From Gymnorhina tibicen (Eukaryota > Chordata > Aves > Passeriformes > Artamidae), in assembly GCA_013399875.1 (NCBI GenBank), contig VXAZ01002367.1, positions 868,001 to 932,000 on the forward strand: DNA of 64,000 nt, in the 5' to 3' direction. Of this stretch, positions 47,830-58,600 are shown in pieces. A program made the translations under genes and the position numbers. Numbering within the stretch: position 1 is the stretch's first letter; every line of letters begins with the position of its first letter. The notes below the pieces were generated by a model that saw only the letters and a program-made list of their open reading frames with translations, was not told the origin of the DNA and ran no database searches.

Positions 47830-48510
47830 GGGCTGTCGTAACGTTCAGTTTTTATACTTTTTAACAGCGTGTTTTCCCCTATTCCAACGTTTCTGGCACG
47901 CTTCTGTCCGGCCGGCGGGTGACCAGTGCTGGGCTCCTGCCTGCACGGGAGGGGGTGACGGAGGCCGCTTGCAGGCACGGGAGGATTGGTGAAGCTCCAG
48001 CACGGGTTCGCTCAATCCACCGGTGTTAAGGGCGTGCGGAGGAGGTAAAGAAGAGGCAGAGGGGGTGCTTCGTGGAAGGCAGGAGGGGTTTATCGAGGAC
48101 GAAGGACGGAGGGCACGAAGAACAAAGGAAAATCCATGAAGAACCGAGATTACAGCATGGACATGGGATTTTACACCCCAACAGAAAGGGGAGGGAAAAC
48201 AAAAAACAGCCAATGGTACAGTAACAAGGAGGGGGTACCCGGGTGGGGAAAGGGGGTACACAGCCAACGGGGAAGGGGAGAAATAACATCGGCCAACAGG
48301 GACTCAGAAACCATAGAACATTCTAGGGAAAGAACTGTATATGGAGAGGAAAGCAGGGGACAGCAGTGGCCAATTATGATTATGCAAGTTTGCATATTCT
48401 GCACAGCCCTCTGGGAAGTCACCCTAACCTTAGGGTTCTTGGGCTGTGGGGGCATCAAACCAGTGGACCCACTGGTCCACCTGGCTCTGCTGTACATGAC
48501 ACACTGCAAA
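47830..48510 (-). mobile_element. Probable solo LTR of an endogenous retrovirus, minus orientation
   Basis: A block of unlike composition: CpG-bearing with purine-rich tracts and no long gene. Read on the minus strand it has several CCAAT-type boxes (ATTGG/GTTGG; plus-strand positions 48208, 48262, 48291 and 48368), a pyrimidine-rich stretch with gataaacccctcctgcc like an LTR polyadenylation region, and a GC-rich U5-like end at 47880-48030. Possible terminus: plus strand tgtcgtaacg at 47829. I could not find a clean target-site duplication or the opposite end, so the borders are approximate. No gag, pol or env reading frames flank it. Confidence 0.5.
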
Positions 48511-48810
48511 ACACTACAAAGTCATTTAAGAGCTGTAGATCACATTTTAATCATCTCTTCAAGATGAAATTTGCTGGACAGCCTCAGGAGCTTGTTACAG
48601 CACAAGTCAGACAGGGACAGCTTCAGAGGAACAGCACCATGCAGGCACCATGCAATTCACGGAGAGTCTGGCCCAGACACCCAGGTTTGTACCCTCCAGG
48701 TATAACAGTCCCTCCCAGTGTTCAAAAGATGCATTTACATTTTGATTTCTCTGATTTCACAGGTAACTCAGTGACACATACTTGGTGCCCAAGGCTGTCT
48801 GTGTCAGCTA

Positions 48811-48872
48811 TCACAGAATCACACACACAATCAGAGGGTGGTTGAAATTGGAAAGGACCTCTGGAGATCATT
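48811..48872 (-). repeat. CR1 3' end fragment, reverse orientation
   Basis: tcacagaatcacacacacaa followed by ggttgaaattggaaaggacc and tctggagatcat is the reversed tail and adjacent region of a CR1 subfamily. Similarity fades after about 60 bases. Confidence 0.65.
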
Positions 48873-49454
48873 AGTGCTGCAAAGCCCCTTCAGAGACTGC
48901 ATGTCCAGCACTGCTCCTCTGCAAAGGCTTATTAATGCCACACCAAAAGCTTGCAGGTGGCTGAGGTCATGTTTCCCAGCCCATGCTGGGGAAAAGGCTG
49001 GAGGCAATCCCAAAAGGCCAGCATAGAGTTCAAAGCCTTTTGGTGAACACAGGTCTGTTTTATGTCTCACCTATCAAGACATACATGCCCAGAAGATTTT
49101 AGGAGGGATAAGAAGGAAATAGATCTATTGACAATGTATCTTATGCTGGAAAGGACAGGGATGTCCCTCAATGCACACACAGGACAGAGTCCTGCACTTT
49201 GCCCTTAGGAGTCAAAGTCGGAATCTCCTTCAGACAGAGTATCTGACAGTATAATGGTGTAAACACCTCAGTTGGTTCTGCCCACCATCACACCATCATC
49301 ATCTCTGAGTGGTCCAGCCCATGGTCCAACTCCCCAGCCCTTGAATTTGTCATTTTTCACACCAGACTAAATCCATGGAAAGAGAGACACAGAGAAACAT
49401 AGGCTTCCCATAGGCTCTCCAGAGTTTTTTGGACTTCTGTCTGCTGGGTGCAAA

Positions 49455-49484
49455 GGTATCCCGCCAAAATGGTATCCCGCCAAA
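49455..49484. repeat. Paired 14-mer containing E2F-like core
   Basis: ggtatcccgccaaa occurs at 49455-49468 and again at 49471-49484, perfectly repeated. On the minus strand each copy reads tttggcgggat, close to the E2F consensus. It may be a small local duplication without function. Confidence 0.6.
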
Positions 49485-52019
49485 CTCCTATCTACTGTGG
49501 GAACACTGCTGTTTGGGATAGGCACCAAAGAAGAATGTGCTTCTACACTTTCCTGGTCAAATCCATTGGCTTCCAAGAAGGGGAAGATATTCATTCACCA
49601 AAGATGTCAGCTTCAAGGTCTAGTTCTGACATATCAGATTCCTTATGAATCCTGGATCCTGTTTGGTGTGCAAAGCAGAGTCTTTCAGATGAATGGGTAC
49701 AATTGAAATGAAATAGGCACAAGCACTTGCCTCCTGCTGCAGAGCCTGGCATTCCCTTCCTGGACAGATGAGATTCTTAAGTAGTTTTAATCAGCATGTA
49801 ATCAGTCCCCACCATTAGTTATGCCTCTGATCACAAAGCACAACTCCAGAGAGAGATCCTTAGAATATCTAGGAGGTTCCATGCATTATTAAGTGAAAAA
49901 ACCACAGACTCTACCTATCACCCATTAATACTATGTATAAGGAGTGCTTGTTGAGCAAACTTGCTGACTCTAATTATTTTCCAAGCAGGCTGTGGAGGTT
50001 TTTTTTGGCACTTCTACAAGTCTAATGGAAACCTCCACAGCCCTGCTCCTGGAGAGGGAGTGTGAGGAGGGAAATCTCTGTGATGTGCTTCAGACTTCTG
50101 ATATAGCCCTACCTTGTGTGCACATGCACGCACCCACATCCAGCATTGCTCTGACAGATCGAAGGGAAAATCCACCTGCTGAAGGCTGGGGTGCAGGGGC
50201 TGCATTCCTCTGTGATGTCAGGATTGATGTGCTAAAAGATTGAGTCACTCAAATCTGGTGTCAGGAGGGATCCTAAAGGATCTTTGATGGTGCATCTTTG
50301 ATCCCAGCCAAGTGCCAGTTGCAATGGGAAGTGAGAAGAGAGCTCTTTTCAGCACCACCCCCAGACCACAGCCGGGGACTGAGGAGGGAACACAGGTTGC
50401 TCTCCATGTCTGAGCTCCCCTTTCCACTCTTCCAAGCAGGACAAACGGTGTAATAAAGTTTGGACATGAGGTATGTTGATTCATATTTCTTATATCTTTA
50501 GATTTTTTTTTAATTGAAAAAGACTGAGTGCAGTGACTAGAAATAAATTGAATTAATTTACTGAGTAGGTATTTGTCCTCTGACTTACCTGTTACAGATA
50601 TCCTTCAAAATACAGTATTCTGTAGCACATTTCAGTATGAAACATGAGGCACAATGATGTTATGATTTCAGCTTTCAGCCAGAGAAGATAGTAATTATAC
50701 ACCATATAAATAGAAGTGCAGTGAAGCTGCTTTGTAATTACAGTGTAACTAAGCTGTACCTCATTTACTTGTATTCTGAAGTGCATCTGGAGTTAGCAAT
50801 TAGGGCCAGTACATGATTAAACACTTACCTTCACCAATCCCAATATATATAACACTAGACTTACCTTCCCATGTATATTATTTTTCACTCATATCTGCTA
50901 TGAACCTGGATATTTTCAGGGATTAATGATAGGCCGTGAAAAGTTGATAGCCTGAAGTTCAGCAGAGAGCCATTAAACTGGCTTGGCCATTAATCCCTAG
51001 AAAATACCCTGCACCAAGGTTGTTATAAGGTGAATATGGAAAATACCTTTCCACTTTTGTTGACTTTTGTTTTGGCTGTTAGGCCTTTGTCAGTGTGTAG
51101 GAACAATACCCCAAATGCAAGTGACTCCCTTGGATTTGGGTGTGTCTGATGTTAAGAAGATGAATCCTCCCTCAGTTCACCTTCATGCATCACCAAGGCC
51201 CTGAACAGACAGCTTGTGTTCCAGCCAGTCTGTCTTAGCCATGGTTTTCTGGCAATCTTTGGAGGTCAATTTTAGACTGAGCCTCCATTTTCTGAAATGT
51301 GTAATTCCAGCTTCTCTGAGCTGAGAAACAACACAGGCCAGGCAGCCAAGTAAAAATATCCATTACTGGGGGAATATGTAAAAACACTGTTTCATCAGTC
51401 ATCCTGCTCACACAACTCCCTCCCAGAACTCAGTGGTAATGAAAGTAATTTAACACACATCTATAATTAATTTACTACATTCTTCCTGCCGATGGCAATC
51501 ATCTCACCTAGGACAGTTCATGAAATTGATCTTAATGCACAAAAATAGAGATGGAAAAGCGTTAAAGGCAGCTAAACGTGGTTTACTTCTAAGCATGTAA
51601 GCAGTTAAGCACTGTTTGGAGAACCGATTTGGGGCTGATTTAGCAGCAGCCATTACCTGTGAGAAATGACAGTGAGCACAGGAGCAGAGCAGGGCTTTGC
51701 CCTCAACACGCTCAGTTTGTGAGCACTGCTGAGAGCAGCAGCCTTTGCTCCCGCTTTGCATAACGTAAACAGAAACGTGAGTGTGCGTTCAAAGAGGCAG
51801 TGCAGGAGGGGACAAAGCTGCTGGACAGCTGGACACAGCACCAGGGACACGGCCTGCACCAGCTCTTGCCCCAGTGCCATTTTAAGCCATGAGCCCAGGC
51901 CCCAGGTATCCAGTTGGGACAACTCTGGCCAGTGTGCAGAACATCCAGGTGTGCAGAAGTGTCTGAACACTGCTCTGCACACACACCTGTGCATGTGCTG
52001 CGTGCAGAGAACAGATACC

Positions 52020-52021
52020 AT

Positions 52022-52069
<48 letters not shown>

Positions 52070-52091
52070 ATGTGTGTGAGATATATATGTG
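52020..52091. repeat. Compound (TA)n(TG)n microsatellite
   Basis: An uninterrupted TA run passes into TG repeats and ends with a second short TA run. Likely length-polymorphic. Confidence 0.95.
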
Positions 52092-55053
52092 ACAGACAGT
52101 CCTACCTGTGCAGGCCGTTTCTAGAGCTTCCTAGTGGTTTTAACAACATCCTGTTGTTGCTGAGACATCACTGCGTCCTTATTTATGACCCATTATCACT
52201 TCAGCTGTGGCTTTTCTGCACATCCATGAGCTGCACACTGCTGGGCTGGTGGCTCCTACCCTCCCAGTGTCTCTGCGCTCCCTAGAGCTGCAGAGCAACA
52301 CTTGGGACTGTCATATACTTATCTACAGGCTGTGATCTGCACTTCCCAGACACCCTACTTTAAAATACAGGTCATGACATTATGATTTCAATATGAGCTG
52401 GAAAATGTAGAAAAGCAGGAGCCTGTAACAAGTAATACTTCAGTGCTGTGCAGCAGCTTTATAAATATGTATATAAATAAGTAGGAAAGCTTTTAAGTGT
52501 GTCTTTCATCACTGTGGCCTCCAAATGAGGGAGTACAGTAGCCTGACCTGGATGGGGGACAGAGGAGAGAGAGACACTTTGGTGCCCCCTTCGAGGTGAA
52601 GCACAGCCTGTCCCGCCTGCAGTGCGGGGGAAAAGCAAACCCTGCATGGGAAACATCACTCATCCCATGGACGAGCCCCAAAGGGCATGGAAGTAGGGCA
52701 ATTCTTTCCTTCTCCTATGCCTGCCTGTGCCCGAGAGCCCACCAAATGGACTCTTGGCCTCTGGAGCTGTGAACGCAGCTGAATGAGGAGGATTCCCCAG
52801 CAAGACTCAGCAAGAGGCACTTTCTACATGTGGCTTCCTCCAGCTGCAAAGCTATTCACTGGCATCTCCTTAATGCCAGGAAGAGCAGGATGTGTCAGGC
52901 CCATGCTGCCAGAGAGAGAGGCATGAATCAGCCTAAGGATCCATACAGATGACAGCAGCTTGCTGCAGGACTTCTATTACCCGTTGGCTGTCACACAGTT
53001 CCTCATCATAGGGCAGCAAATGCTGTCAGGACTGGCTGACAGGGCTGTGAGAGGGACAGCCAGTGGCAAAATGTGAATAACAGGTCTGAAGCCAGCAGAA
53101 AATGTTCAGGGTTGCTTTGAAATGCTGGGCTGTGAGCCCTAAACACTTGCTTTTCACAGTGCCACCATGGCAGGAGTCTGAGGAAGTATGTACCCCACAA
53201 AAACCCAAACCAAGGGGGTCCAGGAAAAGTGACAGAATTGGAGAGCTTCCTCTACACGTGTTTGTGTTCCTAGTTTATGCTGGCATGAATATGACTTAGT
53301 GCCATGCCCTCAAGCCTCCAGAGGCTCCTGCCCAGCCCAGCCCTGACCAACTCACGGCATGAACTACTACACTGTGCAAGACCTGCACACTTTCCTCTCT
53401 TTCACACCATAGTGACATTAAAACCAGAAAAGCCCTTTCCTCAGAGACATTAAGGAAATTTCAGGATACAGGCATTACATGGAAAGGCTGAGGCCTGCCC
53501 TGGCTCGGGGAAGGGTGGCTCTGGCCACCCCTTCTTTGAGGAGCAAGGTCTCTCTCTTGGAAGCACTTGTCGCTAGTGAGGCAGCACTGCAGGGGAGAGC
53601 CCTGCTTTTGTCCAAAGGCAAAGTATTAGCAAGAGGTGGAAAAAAAAAAGAAACCTTGGGCAGAAAGCACAGTCTGAGGAGTAGAACTCTGTGTCCAGGA
53701 AAAATGTGGACATTGGCTATGGCAGCACAGAGGTCAGTGAAGAGCACAGGGCAAGTTGCTAACCTCAGTCAAGCTCCACTACTGAGGGACAGATGCCCAA
53801 AGACATGCTAATCACTGAGATCTTCAAATGTGAGGAACATCAGAGGGATTTGACTCAGGTAAGAAAGGATATTTTAATGGTGTGGTTGGTGGGAGGAGAC
53901 TGAGACCAGCATTGGACACTTACAAACAAAACCAAACCTACCCTTTCTATAAATTCCCATGTCCCTCAGTTTGGCTTCTTCCCACTCCATTGTGGCTATG
54001 TGCAGATTATGTGTTTCTGTCTTTCCCTGAAGTGGTTGTGGATTTGGTGACAATATTATTAGCTGTTGTTGTGAGATGCCCGGCTGGAAAACAGATCACG
54101 GGGTGTAGCTGCTGTAGAGGCAGCATGGAAACCAATTGGGATGAAAAGTATGTGATAGGCTGTGCTAGATCAGTTCAAAGTATTCTTAATCCTATCTTAT
54201 TTAATTCAGGAAGGGTTATATTTTTCTGGGAAAAGAATGGCCTGTATCAAAGGACAGTGATGGTTGAAATAATTTTTGGAAGTTTGGCTTTTCTGTTCAG
54301 ACTTAGGTGATGTTCATCAGCAAATGTTATTAATTAGCAATTGCTAATGGAATATGCAGAATACACAGAAGGGCTGTGGGTTTTAACAGCTAATAAAAGA
54401 AAGCCCTTCTATTAAGGGGGTGTGAGCACACAGAACCATATAAGTGTGCTCTGAATGTGTGGTTTCTGGTTCCGTGAGTTGTCAGAATTATGTAGAACAG
54501 AAATACGTACAGGGACTGGCAAAGCAAGAGTATCCTCCCTATTAGTCTTACAACTTGAGAACAAATTAGTGGGTTTAGGTTGTAGAGCACAGCCCAGAGG
54601 AACATGGCTTGACATGTCCCTGACAAATCTTACATTATATAGCCCTTCAAAGTACATAATGGTACAATTTTTGTCTATTTTGAAATGTGCTTTGGATTCC
54701 TTCTTTCCTCCTAACTCCTATAAGTGGTGGCTAAAAGGCACCTGTGTTTCCCAGCTGCCTTTTCAGAGACTGATTTAGAAACAAGAAAGCACAAACCAGG
54801 CACTCATTGGTGCCCATTTGAGCAAGAACCCCTTTGCTGCCTGGCTGATGGCAGAAGTGTGCACTTTGCTTAGTGAGGAGCTGTGTTTTCCTGTTGGAGA
54901 ACCACCCCTTTTATTCTAAAGAAATAATATATTTTATATTCTCTTCTTGTTAAAAACCCTGCAAATATTAGGCATGAAGGGCCATCACTTATTTTTGTTG
55001 GAACTAGGAAGAAAACTATTTAAAACAAATGAAAAATTCATCAAGTCTGGTAT

Positions 55054-55226
55054 TTACCTCTCCTTTGCCCGCCTTCTCTCCTTCCATCAGTCATAGGAGG
55101 AACTAGATTGGACATCACAAGGAAATAAATACAAAACAAATTACCTCTCCTTTGCCCGCCTTCTCTCCTTCCATCAGTCATAGGAGGAACTAGATTGGAC
55201 ATCACAAGGAAATAAATACAAAACAA
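55054..55226. repeat. 87-bp tandem duplication, two copies
   Basis: Copy 1 is 55054-55140 and copy 2 is 55141-55226/7. They are identical over 86 bases, each starting ttacctctcctttgcccgcc and ending with aatacaaaacaa. The unit is a multiple of three, which is why a minus-strand frame repeats the same 29 residues; there is no other reason to think it coding. The near-perfect identity points to a recent event or a collapsed/expanded polymorphic repeat. Confidence 0.95.
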
Positions 55227-55435
55227 GTATTCAACAGAGAATAAAAAGAAACAACCTCTTTGAACCACGATCTGAAAAATTCTAGAAAGATCGAAAATCA
55301 ATGTTTTCCTTTTTTATCCATACAAACCTTGTCAAGAAGCCCAGTACTCAAGAGGAGCTATGCTCCAAGAGGCACAGGTAGTGCTGCTACAGAAACGGCT
55401 TCAGCGGGAGGAAACACATTGAAAGTGAAAAGAAA

Positions 55436-55680
55436 ATGATCCGGGCACGTTTGGAGCCCGCTGCGGGTGGCGGTGCCGGGTCGAGCCGCAGCCGCCGCCG
55501 CCGCGCACCGCTAGGGATCAGCCTTGCCCCGCGCTGGCGGCCGCGCCCCGCCCTGCCCGGCCCGCGGCTGCTCGCATCCCGCTGGCTTCCTTTGGAATCT
55601 GCATGCTCTTCCCTGTGCATGTCCACATTCCCCCGTGCTTTCCCCCACCGCTTTCGGCTTGGCTGTGCTTAATTAGCCGA
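55436..55680. promoter_or_regulatory. Isolated CpG island, probable promoter of an unseen transcript
   Basis: About 240 bp very rich in CpG, including a (CCG)n run and a GC box ccccgccc at 55546-55553, set in AT-rich DNA. No TATA box. In birds such islands nearly always mark a transcription start. The only nearby small frame is MPNSLCPRGCLLWF... at 55738-55821 (27 codons, plus), too short to call. A weak donor GAGAG|gtacat follows near 55691. Direction cannot be decided. Confidence 0.55.
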
Positions 55681-55699
55681 CAGCACGAGAGGTACATTT

Positions 55700-58600
55700 T
55701 CCTGCAGAGAGAGCGTGTGCATCTCTCTGCAGCGGAGATGCCGAACTCCCTCTGTCCCCGAGGCTGTTTGCTTTGGTTTAGCTGCTTTTTTGTACTATCT
55801 ATCCTCTGCTATAAACTTTAGAGTTTTGTTTTCCCCCCAGCTCCCATCTGCTGAGAGATGACTGTCTTAATGCTATGCCTGCCATTTTCCATTCTAAGAT
55901 ACACACGGATCTGGGAGGGGGGAGATAAACACAGACAAAGGAAAAGAATATTTTGCTTTTCTACGAGGGTTCTCCCATCCCAGCTTGCTACATGGTCTCT
56001 GAGATTGCAGGCAGTGGGCAGTAGGACAAACCCAGGACTTCTCTATGGGCTCAGGGGAGGGGCTAGTGGGCATCCATCCTCCATCCCACGCCATGGCCAC
56101 ACCAGTTCATTTTTGCACTGGGGATGCTGAAGGCAGTGATATTGCACTGCTCAAAATGTCAAAGTGGTGCACAGTGGTCCTCCACGAGGAGCAACTCTGC
56201 AGATGCTTCCCCTGGAGCAGAGCTCTTCCAGCTTCCACTCTGTGCCACACTCAGCCTTAATGCTGCAATTAATCTCCCAGTTTCCCTGTGTCAGGTATTT
56301 CAGAACTTCTCTGATCATCTTTCATTTTGCGCCTGGGAAATGTATTGAACATGATGTGCGGACATAACCAGCCGTGACAAATTGTGGTGTAGATGTGAGA
56401 AGCACGTGGCATACCAAAGGATGTGAAATGCCAGGGCCTGGGCTTCAGCTTCATCTGTGTTACAGCACCTCAGTTACGTGTTCGTCCCAGGCAGAGCTGT
56501 GTTCACCCTCAGGATTTGTCCCAGTTCTTTACCAAATAGCTGTTTATGTTCATAAGTGCATCTCACATGATGTGCATGTGTTTTGGACACGTGCCTCACT
56601 ATTAGAGTGAAATAGTTAATCGGCAATAAATATTTTTAGTTAACTACAGCCTTTTCTGAAAAAACATGCATCAGTTCTCATTATGCCACCCTGCAAAAAC
56701 CTACCCATGGGTTGGCTTAAACTGATGAGGCTGCTCTTGTGATTCTCCAGGCAAAATGAACAAACTGAAAATGAAAGGAAAAAAACCAGTGTGACCGAGT
56801 GGTACACTGAGGACAGATGTAGGCTCAGTCTCCTCCTGCTCTGAGCTGGCCAGATGTGTCAGCCCCCAGGGGATGTGCCTGCCTGAGGTCACTGCTGCTC
56901 TGGGAATAATGCTGTGCAACTGTCTGAATGTGTGAACTTGAAAGCCACTGTCCTCAGGGGCTGAGAATATTCCTCCTCCTGCCCATCTCTGTGAAACAAA
57001 TTCAGAAAGCACTGGAAGATGGCCAAAATTTGTTTATGAATTCTGCAGAGATTGCAGTGCTCAATTTTCTAGAGGTGGCAGTCAGTGTATACAGCATCAA
57101 ATATCTCTTTTTGTAGTGGAGGGAGAGTTATTGCCCAGTTAAAAATTCAGATTCTGAGACCTGTATCTACCTCAGTCCTGAAAGCCTGAAGTGCCATTAG
57201 GCTTGTGATGTGCAGGAAGGCTCTTTGAAAAGCCAAAAGTGACAGCACACGTCCTGGGTGATGGAAACCTGACTAAAAGAGGAGCCAGCAGTTCTGCAGG
57301 AACCACAAACCACTAATCCAAAGTGATCCCTGCAAACTGGGGTGGGAGCTTGAGAGTCATAGCGGAAGGACAGAAGGCTGGGTGAAGGGGGAACACTGCA
57401 AGTGTCAGTCCCAAATAACCTTCATGTCTGCCCAGAGTGAGAGCTCCTTTCTGCTTGCACACATGGTATGTGGGCACGTGCTATTCTTCCACACTAATTT
57501 AGTGTCACCAACCCCCTTATGCCTGCAGAGGGCAAGAATGAGCCCAGCATTATAATATCTACTATATACAGTACAGGGGATTTTACAAGAAATGTGACTA
57601 TATCTGAGAACTCAATCTCTTTCAAAGCAAGAAAATAACCAGGAAACACTGGACTGAGTCCCAAAAGAGATGTCACTGCATTTAATGTGTATTTATGCAG
57701 CTATTTAGAAGCAAACGAGAAGCAGTGATTATGTATAGAATAAAACGGAACAACAAATTTAGATTGTTTTAGTTTCCGTTCTATCTGATTAGCCAGGAAG
57801 AACAACAGACTGATATGCTCTGAACAAACAGGAACACGCTAAGCCTAAATGCTCTGGTCCTTGGGGGATTCATTTTTATTCACTGCATGAAGCAAGGAGG
57901 GAGAACAAAAGAGATTTGTTTTGAGTCAGCTGTGGCTTTTGGAAGCCCAGGCTGAGCCAGTCCTTCTGCACACCTACATGCTGCTGAACTGACCGGGGCT
58001 TCTTGGTGCCACTTCTGTGCTCCTGGGCTGAGGTGAGGTCCTCAATCAGCTGCAGCACCACCAGTGGCATCTTTGCACGTCAGCCCTGGTGATGGGTAGG
58101 AATTGTGGCACGGGAAAGGGCTGCAGCACAAGGCATCTCTTGCCTGGACACATTGAACAGCAGAGCAGTAGGTGGAATAGCTGAATGTGGTGCCTCAGGG
58201 TCCCCTGGCTCAGATGTCTGCTCAGTGTTGTGAGACACGAGCCAGATGCTGAGAGAACGAAATCCCATTATGGACACACTCAGGGAGGATGGGCAGCAGT
58301 GATTTATGGGGACAGCCAGCAATGTTTCCAAACTCTGTGCACAGCCATGGGGAGCAGGGAACCCACGAGATGTCTGGCATGATTCCAGCACAAGATGTAA
58401 CTGGGCAGACTTCCAGGAGCCAGGTTTAAAAGAAGGAAGCAAGTTGAAATTGGGCATGAGGTCCTAAGTCTATAATGTGCCATCTCAGAAAGATGGAAAT
58501 CACCAGCTATAGTTTTGCTCTTGTAGACACTTGACAGGCACAAAAAAGGATGTGCTGGGGTTGAACAGGAGCTACTGGATGAACTCCTTGGAGTTGCGTG

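Larger units (their letters stand above)
48511..55053. other. Intergenic DNA, no gene recognised
   Basis: Average to AT-rich DNA with a reversed CR1 end at 48811, a paired 14-mer at 49455/49471 and a compound microsatellite at 52020. The longest frame (53882-54310, 142 codons, plus) shows no family features. Confidence 0.5.

Noticed and set aside
47845..48289. Minus-strand frames of 87-140 codons
   Set aside because: Fall inside the LTR-like block; pyrimidine-rich sequence read as Pro/Ser, with no retroviral protein motifs.
53882..54310. 142-codon open frame on the plus strand
   Set aside because: No recognisable family, no splice framing, mixed composition typical of chance translation; no promoter or polyadenylation layout around it.
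55041..55301. Minus-strand frame with a 29-residue internal repeat
   Set aside because: The repetition is only the 87-bp DNA duplication, a multiple of three; no other coding evidence.
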